From contig BDGG01000015.1 of the NCBI GenBank assembly GCA_001949185.1, forward strand, positions 600,314 through 664,313: a stretch of DNA of 64,000 bases, in the 5' to 3' direction. A program made the translations under genes and the position numbers. The notes below the pieces were generated by a model, which did not search any database, had not been told where the DNA came from, and saw only the letters and a program-made list of their open reading frames with translations. Positions 36,829 through 51,040 of the stretch are shown piece by piece. Numbering within the stretch: the stretch's first letter is position 1; each line of letters opens with the position of its first letter. The DNA is from Ramazzottius varieornatus (Eukaryota; Tardigrada; Eutardigrada; Parachela; Ramazzottiidae).

Positions 36829-39800
36829 GAGTGGTCGTGGAAGATAGCAGAGGGGCCGGGCCGCAACGAGCTCTACGTCACGTGGAACCCGCGGAACCCG
36901 TGGAGCCGCCAAGTCGTCCGTACGTGGTGGTACCGCAGCAAGCCCACCAGTTAGACTCCGGGTGCGACGGCGTGGAGGAGATGGATCCGATGAACCACTG
37001 GAGGACCCACTCTCAAATTCAGGTTCGCCATAGCTGGGCGGGGCGCCCAGCAACGAAGGATCGCCGCCGCCGCCCAAGCCTACTCCTCGAAAAACAGGTC
37101 AGCGCCAAAAGGTGTCAAGAAATCGAATTGGCACCACCGGAAGCGAGTGACCATCGCGCAAGCGCGCCAAACAGGGACCAACGAAGGGCGTAACGCGATC
37201 TAAGGTGTAGGATTCTCTCGTCCGGATTGATGACAAGACCTGTCAGTGTACCGACTGCGACGGTGTTATCAACAGTAACACAGGAACGATGCGGTACCAC
37301 GCGCAAACCCATGGTCACCGTTTCGGCACACCCTCTGCAAAAGATCGCCGGGCTACCAGCATACGCTTTGCGGACAAACAGGTGCTAGATGACAAACTTC
37401 TAAAGTGGATCATCAACAGCTTCGTCCATTTTCGTACCACATCGGATTACTACTTTCAGGATTACTCCGGTAGGAGCGAGTCTTAGTTGCAATGTGATCT
37501 CAGAAGTGAAGCAGGACAGGCAAATAGTAATCGGTCCTTTTTCCAAGAACTGCGCGGCCAGGATATTATCCCCTGGGACGGCACGCGATCAGTATAACCA
37601 TCAAAGAAATGTTTGACAAAGAGAGAGAAGAACTGCGAACCAAATTAGCGCAGAATGATTCCGGCGTGGCTGTCACTCTAGATTACTGGCCGAGTAAGCT
37701 GGCTTCTTTGACCATCACGGGCACGTGGGTAGATGCAGACTTCGTGCTGCACAATGGAGTGCTGGACTTCGTACAGGTCTCTCATCCTCGTACCGGCGAA
37801 GCCACATTTCAAGTCATGAAACAAACATTCCTGTACTACAACATTGCCCAAAGAGTCATCGCCATCACAACCGACAATGCTGCTAACCTGGGATCGGCCA
37901 GGGAGTTGCTAAGTAACGAATTCCCCAACATCTTTCACGTACCGTGCGCGGCTCATGTGCTGCATTTAACTGTGCGCCCCGGCATAGATGAGATGAAAAC
38001 GACCATAGACAAGATCAGAGTCGTCTCTAGACGAGCAGGACGTGAAGCCGCATTTCAGAGGTTTATAGAGATCCAGAACGAAATCTACATCGATCAAACA
38101 CCAGTTTTGATTCCAATTGACGTGGAGACCAGGTGGAATTCGACCTACGACATGCTAGCATTTGCATTGACCTTGCGAGAAGCAGTAGATCAGTTCACAC
38201 TGTAAACGAGTTCGAATGGACCGAAATCGAACAGTTTGTTGACTACTCGGTAGTGATGTTTTAATATAGTAATATTATATTGAAGTAGATGATAGTAGAT
38301 GGTTTGAGCATCTACTATATTTAGTAATATTTACATGCCAGCTGAGCTTCCCATGAAGTTACGTTTTGCCCTGATTGACATCAGCACATCCACATAGTGA
38401 ATGGTCATATCAGAGCGGAAACAAAGGACCAATTATTCTTGATAGTCCACACAAAAACAAAGAACAGTATTTATCAGAATCTGCACCCGACTCTATTTGG
38501 TTCTGGATTCTGTGTCCGGTTTCTCAGTGTTGTACGGCTAACTCCATGCAGCCTCCAGCACCTTTGAGGCTCTGCCCATTCTTCACATCGTGGAGAGCTG
38601 CATCCACCGATAGCTCCTTGAGTACCTGAGATGCTGTCTTCAGCTTAGATAGGGAAGGCATGGTTGGGAGATGGAATATCACACAAAGGGAAGGAGGAAG
38701 TAATTGGAAAACTGGCAATGTGGTATTGCATCAGACCATCTCGACCATGCGAAATTACGTCCTCAAGTAGGCTTCAAGCTGCCTATCAGTTGTAAAACCC
38801 AGACCCATGTTAAAACCAAGTTTGTGACGTACAGCAATTGTTAATCACGACGACTCAAGCGCCTCTGGTGGCCTCACTCACCTCGATTTTGCAGGCTTTT
38901 TAACATTAGGAAGACCCTTCCCTTTTTGAGACCTCCTTTAACAAGTTCTGACCATCCGATGTTCTTGAGACTACAAAGTGCGATAGATAAAGGGATCATC
39001 TATCTTGAAAACCAAACATAGGGTCAATCTATCCAGTGACTATGCTGTCCAAATTGTGACGCGAAATTTGCTGTGTCCGAATAAAGTCCTCTACCTCGTA
39101 CCACTGATTCGAAAAACTGGTTGATTTGCTGAGTTCTGATGCGTATGCGTTGGTTTCTCGATGTACGACCACGCCTTATAAAGTGCGCCACATCATAATG
39201 ATGCATCTACAGCAGCACAGTAGGGCTACTGCAAAATAAATACCTTTAAACACCTGCATACAGTCTGACACTCCAACCAGCCATGTTACAGTGTACCGGT
39301 GCAGGGTGCAGGGTGCAAGCTGTACAGTATCTGATGGTTGTGATTCTGATCTTCAGATCTTCCGTCGAGCTCTCCGATATTAAAATGTATTCTAATAATA
39401 AAGCCCCGAAAGTTCTACCAAAGTTATATTTCATGAAATCAGGTAGACGTTTTACTATAGTAGTGGTCACTCATTCGAACTTTGATGGACGCCGGATCTA
39501 GATTACCCCATATTAGAAAATCACTTGGGAAAGTGTGCTACAGCAAAAAATGAGTTGTTTTTCCACCAGTCCGCCACGTGTCCGTTAGCCTATCCATTTA
39601 CAAATGAAATTGACCGCCACCTTGAAGAGAATGGTATGTAATGCAGCGCTGGTTCAGACTGGTTTGTGATCTTATCATGCCAAAGCAAAATTAAGACACA
39701 TTTCCTATGCTTACTAGAACATATCGAAATACAATATGCGGCGAAGGCCATGAGACTGAAGTTCAGAAAGTACAGGGATCGTATGGGCGGAATCGAAAGC

Positions 39801-40427
39801 AAAGTGGCTGTGATGTTAGATCCCCGCTTTAAAGCACAAATGTTCCCAAACGACGAGGATCTGCGCGAAGATGTCCTCAAGAAGGCCAACGAATTTCTTA
39901 ATGCAGTCAGGGATGCCCCTCCCCCTGCCGCAACCAAGAAGTCCAAGTTGCTCTCCCAGATAGCTCTCGAGAGGCTACGAGAAATCGCGTCTTCAAGCAG
40001 CATAGCAAACGAGGAAATCGACGAGTACCTGAACGAGTCGGTCGTGTCATCGCACACAAAGCTGCTGGATTAATGGAAGCGGAACAAGAACCGGCTCCCG
40101 AAGCTGTCTATTGTGGCGGGGAACCTGTCCGCAGTCAACCCGACTTCAACGGCGTCCGAACAAGTTCGTAGCCTGGGCCGAATGCTCATAGCGTACACCC
40201 GGACCAGGATCGACGCAACCACTGTAAGGGCTTCCATCCTCCTTAAGAGTTGGATGAGACCAGCTGAGTTGCCAACACTGAACAACAGGCAGGACGAAGG
40301 CCTGAACGGTGAAGCCGACGAGGACGTCGAGATGGGGATGGAACATCTGTTCGAGCCTTTTAAATATGCCTTTGTCTGTTTCGGGTTCGCAGAAAACTTT
40401 GCAGTAGTTTTTCAGTCAAGTTTGTAG
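36829..40427 (+). pseudogene. Decayed hAT-superfamily transposase, split by later DNA
   Basis: Pieces of a hAT transposase lie in order. A BED-type zinc finger (CQCTDCDGVINSNTG ... HAQTHG) is near 37235-37315. The catalytic core at 37609-38205 carries VTLDYWPSKLASLT, ITTDNAANL, PCAAHVLHL and ETRWNSTYDML, typical hAT motifs. The C-terminal part at about 39666-40300 carries VMLDPRFK and the dimerisation region (LSIVAGNLSAVNPTSTASE). Stop codons, including a TAA at 40072 inside the C-terminal region, and frame changes show it is inactive. Between 38250 and 39590 the hAT reading is lost, and about 1.3 kb of unrelated DNA probably interrupts it. I found no clear terminal repeats. Confidence 0.8.
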
Positions 40428-40629
40428 CTAGTTTTGGAAAACGATGAGTTTTCCGGCGCTGAGTTGAAGTATGAATGAATGAGAACTTCGAACCGGCGTG
40501 TACTATGTCGGACTGCGCGGACCACGTGACTAGGCTTATGCTACAGAGCCTGCAAATGCTGCATGACCTAGTCTTTCACTGTGTCACGCTTTTACTTGTA
40601 CTTAAAGCTTTCGTTCGAACAGCGCAGAT

Positions 40630-41690
40630 CACGTGATCTGATCTATACTATAAAGCCTGCAAAGGTTGCATGACCTGGTCTGCTTTGATCTTGCCTTGCT
40701 TACCCTGTATAATCGTCTTTGCGGCCATGTAAAATCATTAGCTTCGACCGGCCATATTGTATTCAACAAATCGCTCTCTCCTGAATCCCGCCTACTCAAA
40801 ACAGAAAATATGAACCAGGTTCTTACCCGCTGTCTCAATGCCCTTCTGGGAGTTAGGCGAACCTCACCTGATCACGGGGTATCACCTAACAGTCTGCTTC
40901 CGCTGAGCTTTCAAGTTGCCGAGATGACCGTGCAGTTCTATATGTAAACAGCTCGCTCGTCGGTGGACGAGGTTGAAGTTTATGCCTTAAAGCAGATCCT
41001 AGCCGACCGTAAGTTACGGAGAACCATATACAAACGCTTCTTGCAGCCTGTTTTCGGGCCAAATGGCTGAGACTCTGAAGAGGTCTCGATGGCGAGAATA
41101 TCCTGCTTTAATCACTCAGAGTTCTTCGCATTAGCCAAGAACCAGTTTTTGCAGCCATTCACGGAATGGTTGCTCTCTCATCAAAGCTCGACCTTCTTGT
41201 GAAAGTTCCTGTTGGACTAACGCACACATTCTGCCGCGTTCTTTTGTCATCGTTCAATCTATCAGTTGAAACGGGTCGATGGGGATCATCCACCACTCGC
41301 GTTCACCGGGAAGACCGGAAGTGCCGTCTCTGCTTAGTCGGAATCGAGGACATACCGCATTTTATGACTAAATGTCTTCTCTTTGACGGTCCTCGTCGAG
41401 ACATTACAGGCGACATCTGCGAACTCGGGTTCTCGAGCTGTATGGATTTAGTCCCCTGCCTGTTGCGCTGTCTAACCGCTGCACACGTGCCTGCTTGTCT
41501 GCTATTCGCAAAGTTCTTCCATAAAGTCTTGGGTCATCCTGTTGTCGCCAGAGCATGCTCAAAAACTATCTATCAAACTCCTTCACTGGCGATCAGTAGC
41601 TCACGGCACACCTGCATGCCTCTGATAGCGCTTCCGCGCTCTTCGCACTCACGGCTACGTGACTATTGGACAGATGACCGGACATAGGAA
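40630..41690 (+). pseudogene. 3' end of a non-LTR (LINE-type) retrotransposon ORF
   Basis: The reading at 41166-41687 ends with a Cys/His cluster (CRLCLVGIEDIPHFMTKC) followed by GPRRDI, the pattern after the reverse transcriptase in many LINE families. Upstream remnants (about 40800-41160) are broken by stops. No reverse-transcriptase core is preserved. It could belong to any of several clades. Confidence 0.55.
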
Positions 41691-42130
41691 GTAAGCAAAT
41701 GCTATTTTCAGATTATGAATTTCCCCTTCAGCATGTTTGGATGAATGAGTGGAGCCTATGCTCCTTACCAAATGCCTGAGCTGAGCACGGGATTTCCCAT
41801 GGGTTTCCCGCTGGGATACCCATTTGGCTTTTCCCTCGGTCCGTCAATGGGTATGCCTCTGCTGGGGACTCTCACTCAACCGAGATTCGATGAATGACTG
41901 ACTCTGCAGAGGATGACAGCGAGCCAACAAGCCACTGCACCGACCCAGCCAGCTTTTTCACCTCCTAACCCTCCCACTCCGGCCATCAACCCAGCCACGA
42001 GTGTGGACCAGCTCAACCCTCAAACCGGGAACGTCGAAGCCAGTCGGACATGGACATGGACGAGTGAACACCTGGACCATGTCGGAAAGAACGCTCCCTC
42101 ATTCCTTGTTTAGTGGTTAGCTCCCCCTGC
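41691..42130 (+). other. Proline/glycine-rich open stretches, possibly from a retroelement ORF1
   Basis: Two short open segments, one Gly/Phe/Pro/Met-rich (FPMGFPLGYPFGF) and one Pro/Thr-rich (FSPPNPPTPAINPA), are separated by stops directly downstream of the LINE-like fragment. Origin unknown. Confidence 0.3.
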
Positions 42131-42669
42131 TATGGTTGTGCATTCTTTCCACCTCTTTCCTAGTGCCTGATCTCGGATTGTAATTTCTGTGTGTCGATCC
42201 TCTGAAGTTAGTCTCGATCGCTTCCACTTGCCAAGGCTGTTATTTCCGTAATTACTCTATGTTTCGTTATCCTCTGACGATCGAGGAAGCCGTCGACTAG
42301 ATTGTCGAGGCTCAATGAATCTATCTACCTAGAAACCTGGGAAAATTACTTTGATCCTTTATTCCCTAGACAGAGATCGACACGATTTTATTACAAAGCT
42401 CCGTTGTTCCGATCGAGAAGCCACAATCACTAATTGCCCGGATCGTTCGGAAATTTGGGCGTTCAGGAACAACTTCCTTGTTTTGACCACAAAGCTACCA
42501 AAAGGGAGTCAGAGGCTCGAGGCCAATTCTACGTTTTCCACGAAGTAAGTAAATTAACACATCAGTGGAGAAAGAAGCAAACAGTACAAACGCAAGACCG
42601 ATTCAGAGTAATTTACATTATCGGTCGGAGCACACAACAACTATCGAGATCCGGAATGCAGTAGGAATA
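42131..42669. other. Intergenic region, no gene seen
   Basis: No feature that I can support; contains the 3' side of the membrane-protein gene. Confidence 0.3.
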
Positions 42670-43077
42670 TCAATTCAAATGCTGTTCAGGTCTTGGGCCA
42701 TTTCGTTGGTCGGTACCTTCAGTCCTTGCAGATCCGAGAAGCTTGTAGCACACAAGTCGTTTGAGAAATATACAGGCGTACACCCCCAAGAGAACGACTT
42801 CCAGCGCAGAGAGCAGGACGATGTACGTCATGCCGATGGCCACCTCGATGATGGACAGCATCCCAATCATCGACAAGCGAATGGCTTTCATCCATAAGGG
42901 TTCCGTCAGGAGGTAGCTGGACGATCGGTTGAACAGTTTCGATCTCGAGGTTTTCTCTGTTACATCGGGAAGATTTTCTGTCGCAGGCGGTTCCATATGG
43001 GGTGGTGACGCATTTCTGGTCTCCGTCTGAGCTGATCCTTCTTCGTCCGTCGCAGTCCCAGACATCGAACCTTCCAT
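42670..43077 (-). CDS. Small predicted membrane protein
   Basis: An open frame of 135 codons from ATG 43077, just after acceptor-like sites (CGCAG at about 43138, TTCTAG at about 43123), so a non-coding 5' exon is likely. Residues 1-65 are polar and Glu/Thr/Ser-rich. Two adjoining hydrophobic stretches (about 71-112: MIGMLSIIEVAIGMTYIVLL, then VVLLGVYACIFL) would form one long or two transmembrane helices in a hairpin, before a short basic/polar tail. A longer frame from 43188 would add a hydrophobic leader, but it crosses the likely acceptors. No family is recognised. It may be a real host gene, since neighbouring YY1 is intact. Confidence 0.5.
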   Translation of the reverse strand: MEGSMSGTATDEEGSAQTETRNASPPHMEPPATENLPDVTEKTSRSKLFNRSSSYLLTEPLWMKAIRLSMIGMLSIIEVAIGMTYIVLLSALEVVLLGVYACIFLKRLVCYKLLGSARTEGTDQRNGPRPEQHLN

Positions 43078-43566
43078 CCCGGTCAGTTCGACCCGGCAGT
43101 TCCTTACCGATGCAGACCTTTGGCCTAGAAAAGAAACCTGCGAACACAGAAGGAAGAACCATGCAAAACTCGAAGTCAAAGATTGCAAAGATCAAAGCAG
43201 TTTAGCAGTTCCCACTTCTCAGCAGAATGATTTTGTGCAAAAAGGAAAACAAAATCAATAAATGGATTCAATCAGCCCATACATATGCCAGTTTTGCACC
43301 GTGCTACTTCCCAACCGCGTCTCCAATGCCGCAACAAGCTGTTCTCCATCGGCAACTGGCAAGCCGTTAGCCCCAATTTACTTGCTCATTCGGTAGAAGC
43401 AGAAATTCCTTTCTCTCTTCCTGAATTCAAAAAATCTCCCTCGCAGTTGCAGCACCGCTTGGGCTTCTAATCAGTAACCATAAGCCCTCGGTTTGGACTT
43501 TTTGGTGTGTTCTAGGTACAACGGTTGACGAAGCTGGGACTGAGGCTTCCTGCTGTACAAGTAATC

Positions 43567-45223
<1,657 letters not shown>

Positions 45224-45815
45224 CATGTTCGCAGGTCGTTGTGATTTTGTTACATGGTTCACACTGGGCCTTTCATAGTGGTTGTTGACGTCAGACCGCG
45301 ATGACATCACCTACACTTTCTGTATTCCTAGAAAGCTTTTTGTTTTTATATTATGAATGGATTATATGCACATGGCCATGACTTCCTTCTTGTTTGAAAA
45401 CTCCATTTGATCTTTATATCGGTACTTCTGAATTTTGGGAACGTCTATCAACCATATATTTCCTCTCAGATAAGTAATCATGTGAAATTGAAATGTTCTC
45501 CGAAACATCACTGTGACGAAAACCAACTACAGCAACAGAGTCCATTATATTCAGAACAGTGTTATTTTAATCATTATAATAGGAAATCGATTTTAATAAT
45601 TAAAATCGTCTTAATTGTGCGGGTTGGTGTTCGCTTGATTGATTGATCCATCCATAATAGGAAATCGAATTTCAATTTTAATAATTGAAATTCGTCAGCG
45701 ATAATTGATTTCACCTGCAGTCAGCTGATCACGTAGACTTGAAATTAGCACGTGACTTTTAATAATTTTAATTGCATAGTAAAATAACACTGATTCAGAA
45801 TATATGGACTCTGAC
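45224..45815. other. AT-rich intergenic DNA
   Basis: 3' flank of YY1. Contains short inverted AT-rich stretches (AATTTTAATAATTAAAAT type, 45590-45700) and no gene. Confidence 0.35.
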
Positions 45816-47288
45816 TAGTGCTGGGATAAATATGATATATCGTATCTTTCCGAAATATAACACATCACAGTGATTCGATGCGACAAAAAAATCAGATCGA
45901 AATATCGATATGGACGGAATATCGCTGAGCGGAATATGATAGATGAAAATATCATATCGCGGTATATCGATATATTTCTGATATATCGAGAAATATATCG
46001 ATAAATCGCAAACCCGCAGTTAAGAATCGGAACTTCGGAAGTCAATACTCCGGTTCGGTACCGCGCAGGCAGCGCAGCCTTGCCCGTAATGTATCGCGCA
46101 CATGCATCCAAGCTGACTTCGGAGAAGTGAACAGTCAGCGTACCTGGGTGCGTAACGACAGACCTGGATAGATTGAGCAGCGAACACACTCGCGTACACG
46201 AAGACATCTGACGCTTGTTCTGACTCGAACGTAGTAAACGACAGCCGTTTGGTTTTGTTGCCGCCGACACAGTATGAGGCTATTACGTAATGATCGCAGA
46301 GCTCACTAATAGACCTTGCATGTGACTTGATACCCCATGTTAGAGCACGGAATCTGGCCGAATGCGCTGCACTGCACTGCAGCTGTGCTGTGCTGCAGCA
46401 CAGCAGCAGCGCGCGAACTGACGAAATTTGTGCGGCACAGCACAGCATACAGCAGAAAGCCATAGACTACCGCGCAGATGCACCTACCGAAACCTGACAA
46501 AAATTACAGTTTTTGGGCATTCGAACGTCAGCCGTCTCACCTTTTCCGTACTTCAGGGCAACGTTCTCCAGGTTGACTACCGATTTCACTAATTGAATCA
46601 CAAACCACGTCAATACATTGGCGTTCCGCGCAGTTGCACCAGGTCAATGAGCATCTGCAGCACAGCTGCTCAGCCACTGGGCATGAAAGTTGTGCAGCAC
46701 AGCGAAGCGTACAGCGCCCTGGTAATGTGCGCAGCACAGTTGCAGCGTACTTTTGGACCTGCGGCCCAGTGCTCTACCCCATGTTATCCCATGTCAAACC
46801 ACTTCAGGTGGTCTAACGTGGGATTTTGGGCACGAGCGGTCGTTGCGAAGCTGATTGTGTTCGTAAGTCTGTGTTTGAACCCCTCTGCTGAACTTTGCCC
46901 AGTGAAGGGCAAAGTACAACATTAATGGAGATAAGCTTGTGAGTGGAATGTGATTGAGGAGAAGCGAAAGTAGGTCACAAAAGAAGGAGATAAGGCTATA
47001 TCATTGTATTCTGAGCCACAGGGAGTAATTCAATAATTGAGAACTTGGGATACGCGCTGCCATCATCCCAGTTCCCGTTTTCTTCCCTTTTAGCCTCCCT
47101 CGGCGGCAACAATACTGGCTTGATATATCGATATATCACTACAATGAAATTCGATATATCAACCATAAAATATCAGAAACGTATCATATCGAAATATCGA
47201 TACGTGGTTGATATCTAAAACGAAATAGAAATAGTGAAAGATATTTTATCAGAAAATATCATATTTTATCGTATTTATTCCAGCACCA
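45816..47288. mobile_element. 1.47-kb non-autonomous hAT-like element
   Basis: The left end reads TAGTGCTGGGATAAATA; the complement of the right end reads TGGTGCTGGAATAAATA (15 of 17 match). It is flanked by 8-bp near-duplicates ACTCTGAC (45808-45815) and AGTCTGAC (47289-47296), as hAT elements leave. About 200 bp at each end is rich in ATATCGATA steps. The middle is GC-rich with GCTGTGCTGCAGCACAGC-type palindromes. No transposase ORF is present. Confidence 0.75.
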
Positions 47289-47296
47289 AGTCTGAC

Positions 47297-48721
47297 AGTA
47301 GCGATCACATGGCAAATACTTCGTAGATGAAATTCCAGACGAAACACCAGCGCGAATTTGTTTTGACTGTGGAGTATTTCAAAAGACCGCGTTCATAATG
47401 ACAATTTTTTTTTGGCTAGCTCGCTCGCTACGCCAGGACTTCTTTCGATCAGTTCGGCGTAAATGTATGTTAACGATCGAAACTCGAAAGCGTCTCCATG
47501 TTAAGTTTGGCCAACCGCGTGATGGCAGTTTTTGGGACGGACTCGGCGCCAAACGTATGGTCATTGGCTGGCGTATTATGCTCAGTGCGCAATATCAAAA
47601 TCTCACGCATCTGCAGACGCACGCTTCGCCGTTAACCGAAACCAATGTATGTGGGTGCGTGACAGTGAATCTACACACAGAGCAGAGAGATTAGAGGAGG
47701 TAGAGGAACCGCTGTATATACCGTAGAGGCGCAAAACATGGAAGCGGTAGAGGCACTTACCACTACGGCGAACAACACCATTGGTCCGATACACACAGAG
47801 GCCACGCCTCGGCAGAGTCGGTCGCATTACGGTTGCTCGACTGTTAAATTGCTAAGATTCCTGGATTATGCAGCGTCGAAGCACGATGATATGGAACCGT
47901 GCAAACTCAATAGCACACTGCAAGGCTAACGTCCACCAGTAATCCGAGCGTACACAGGTGGCGAGGAGAAAGCAGCAGGTGGAAGGAAGCTAAGAAGCTT
48001 CGTCGGCACGGGATGTCAAGCTGCTTACGCAACAACCTGGTGAATTCATTCAGAAGTTCTTTATGTGTCACGTGCCTTGCTCACCCGTGAGCCACGTTCT
48101 TTTTCCCACGTGGTTCGATACTTACGTACGGCAGCAGCTCCACAGTGAGCCGTATTTAAGTGCTTGCCCGACCTACGCCACAAACGCAGGCGCTTCATGT
48201 ACCTGCATACATAGTTAATGGGTAACGACTCGATCGGTCAGGTAAGGCCGAACTGTCGGTTTGTCCAAGCAGCTAAAAGTCATCCTAGGTCATCCATTTG
48301 ACCTCGACCTTTAATGGTCGCTAGTCCGGTAATGACTTTATCATTGGAAGACTGGCGTAACGTACGTACGCGTTCCTCTACCCCCTCTAGTCTCTCTGCA
48401 CAGGGTGTCGTAAGCAGGCAACCATGTGTTCTTCAAAGTTCGCTTTTGGCGATCGGCTTACTCCTAAATTGGCCTGTTTGCTGGTGGTTTACCGTGTAGC
48501 CTGATTATCGTGATAAGACTATTGTTCCATGATGAAGAAGATGCCTGCGGCTGGGCGAGTGACTTTCTGTACTATCGCACTACACTCAGACATACGCATA
48601 TCGTGCAGCCATACAGGTCCGGCCGGTAGATCGACTCAGCATACATTGCGTAAACCGGTGTACCGACGCCACAGGTCTGTCGCTGTGTATCGCGAGAGTA
48701 GAACACTAACGGTGCCAGTGA
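47297..48721. other. Intergenic DNA without a supported gene
   Basis: Several ORFs under 100 codons, none with family features. The one at 47738-47929 starts with ATG and is acidic but unconvincing. Confidence 0.3.
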
Positions 48722-48818
48722 GTTGCTGGAGCTCCGCTGATGGTTGTTACAAGTTCGTGGAACCGAGCGCACNGAGGTTCCGNGTACTTGCAACAACCAT
48801 CAGCGCAGCTCCTGCGAC
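48722..48818. repeat. Palindrome with ambiguous bases
   Basis: Arms 48722-48764 and 48776-48818 are near-perfect inverted copies (GCTGATGGTTGTT / AACAACCATCAGC) around an 11-nt centre. The only N bases in the window (48773 and 48783) lie in or beside the centre, suggesting the assembly was unsure here. Confidence 0.8.
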
Positions 48819-48959
48819 GAACAGCCTGCTTTAACACTTAAAAGACCAAGGGGGTACCCCGGTTGCCTGGCGCACCCCAAAAGCCTTGCGGAATGGCTAC
48901 TGTTAAACCTCTTCGGCTCAAGTTTTCACGTTTGCTTTCGGAAACTTTGTCGCTTCCAG

Positions 48960-49481
48960 TTAACACTCTGCGTACGACCGTCCTCTTTGTGTATACAATC
49001 ACTCAGTTTTATTCACCTCCCAGTTTTAGCTTTTGGTCTTTCGGGTCTGGCTCTTTTTGTTTGCATGTACCTCGGTCTTCTCACCAAAGCAACACTAATG
49101 ACCAGCGGTCAGCAAAACCCCAGCACGCTGGAAATTTCTTTTACGGTTTTGGGGAAATTTGGTGTTTCGTCTCTTCGCGCGAGACACGTCCACGGTATTC
49201 GCTTAGAAAAAAACTGGAGCACTGGGGACAGTCTTATCTGTCGAAGCCGAGCCTGGGATAAATTTTGTAGTCATCAGTGCGCTCAGAAGAAAATCGAGAC
49301 GACCAGTTCTCCCTTTTGAGATTTGGCGTTCATGGCCAAGTATCCGAATTTTGAAATTATGAAAATTGCCTATTGGTTGGACCAGCCTCCGCAACACGGT
49401 ACCAGCCAATAAAATTCCTGTATACACAAAGAGGACGGTAGTATTCTGCCAACAGGAAAACAATCGTGCTGAAAGTGTTGA
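48960..49481. mobile_element. 522-bp piggyBac-type non-autonomous element, copy 3
   Basis: Starts at TTAA (48960-48963); the right end reads GTGTTGA, one change from TTAA. Same length and nearly the same sequence as the copies at 8296 and 18989; small differences cluster near the right end. Confidence 0.85.
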
Positions 49482-50111
49482 AAAAGACGTGAAATGGCTA
49501 GCAGCTTTCTGAAAATTTCGAGAGACCATCTCGTTTTTGACCAGATCGTGTCTTCAGTTGACAGACCAAAATTTCTACTCAAGAGCTGGCAGACGGAAAG
49601 CCTCCTTGAAAATTGGACACAAAGCTAATAAAGCTTCAGTATGCTCCGTACTGTGTGACAAGGGGTCAGAGCAAATTCAAAAATGTCTACCTCTTTGGTT
49701 CACTCGGTGGCGCATTTTATCCGAAAAATGCGAAGCGTACATGTGGTGATTGGCCCTCTGACCCCACCCCAGAGCATAAAAATGGTTCGCAAAGCGGAAC
49801 CGAACCGGAACGGGTGGGAGTTTTGGCCCGCTTCCGTTTTCCAAGAGGCTGATTTTTTCCGCTTCTTGCCGTTCGGCTTTCGGCCTACAAGTGCTCCGTC
49901 TGTTCCGCTCAAAAATGGCTGACGTTGTACTCTGGATAAAATACAACTTTATTAACCATAAGAGCAAAATGACTAGCTTAGCCTCAAAAATCGAGCCAGA
50001 GTATCAAGACACTGCGATCTGACGATAAAAATGGCCACTATTGATGTGAGCTGTGCTAGTACAAAAGACTTTTCGCAGGGTTTTTGCCGTTCAGTTTGCA
50101 CCGTCAGTTTT
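49482..50111. other. Intergenic DNA without a supported gene
   Basis: Contains an imperfect inverted pair: CAGAGCATAAAA around 49771 and TTTTATGCTCTG around 50267. This may mark the ends of another short element enclosing the 10-bp tandem repeat. Confidence 0.3.
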
Positions 50112-50180
50112 TTCCGCTCGGTTCCGCTCGGCTCCGCTCGGTTCCGCTCGGTTCCGCTCGGTTCCGCTCGGTTCCGCTCG
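50112..50180. repeat. 10-bp tandem repeat (minisatellite)
   Basis: About seven head-to-tail copies of GTTCCGCTCG, one with a T-to-C change. Confidence 0.9.
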
Positions 50181-51040
50181 TGCTCATACGAGAATTTTGC
50201 CGCTCGCTTTCGCTTGGTTTTGAAACTTTTGGAAACAGTCCGTTTGGTTTCCAAAATTACGAACGGTTTTATGCTCTGCCCCACCCCATGATTTCAGCCA
50301 GTTGAAAAATGGGGAAGATGATTTACCCCCCTTGTACTTTCAAAGCTCGGAATTGCGTGGTCTTTTAAGTGTTAAGAATCAGTAACCGAACGACCAAAGA
50401 AAGCGGTCAAGCTCCTGTTCTCAGGCAGGAACTGTGTCGGCTCCGGTGGCGCTCTAACCCAAGCGGTTCCAGAGCACGGAGACGGCGAAGCCGCCGAAGT
50501 GCGATGCGGCAGGGGGTACAGGGGCGCATCCCCCTGTTTTGCACAGATTGGAATAATGTGAGGTTCGGGCCTGTTGCTCACGTGGTTGGTGGTTGTTGGG
50601 CTGGTTTTTGTGGTATGGGCTGTGGTGACGTCTGGGTAGCAATCTTCCTCCACGTAGTTGGGTTGAGGTCAACTCGGTTGAGAGTTGCGGCGCCAAATCT
50701 GGTTTTTCGCCCCGAACTTCTGCGCGAAATTTTCAAAAATTGCATAAAACTTGGCGATTCCACAGTTTGTGCTGCTCTGCAAAGAAGGTTGTGGCAGTGA
50801 ATGATCCTGACTGTTTTAGGGGTCAGATGGTATCAATTTAACAAGAGTGATATCTGATGGATCTAAATAAAATCTCACGTACTTTTAACGCTGCAGCCCA
50901 TCTTGAACGCACGCAGTACATTAGAGATCGGGCAAAAGCGGCGCGCAGTTCCGAACCGGTGGGTTCTTTTGAGTCACCTTCACAACAAGGCAGAGTTTCA
51001 GGAGGTTCCAGTATGGGGCGTCGTTTGCGTCAGAACTATT
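50181..51040. other. Intergenic DNA without a supported gene
   Basis: Open stretches on the plus strand (50369-50800 and 50857-51069) show no recognised family. They may be part of an unknown element. Confidence 0.3.

Noticed and set aside
38524-38718. 64-codon minus-strand ORF in the DNA that splits the hAT remnant
   Set aside because: No family features, no splice sites and no related sequence in the window.
42719-43195. Second minus-strand frame (158 codons) over the small membrane protein
   Set aside because: It overlaps the frame with clear transmembrane segments and is rich in scattered Cys, Arg and His without pattern.
49760-50290. Inverted CAGAGCATAAAA pair as a defined transposon
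   Set aside because: Only about 18 nt match, outer sequences do not pair as inverted copies, and no target duplication is visible; kept as a remark only.
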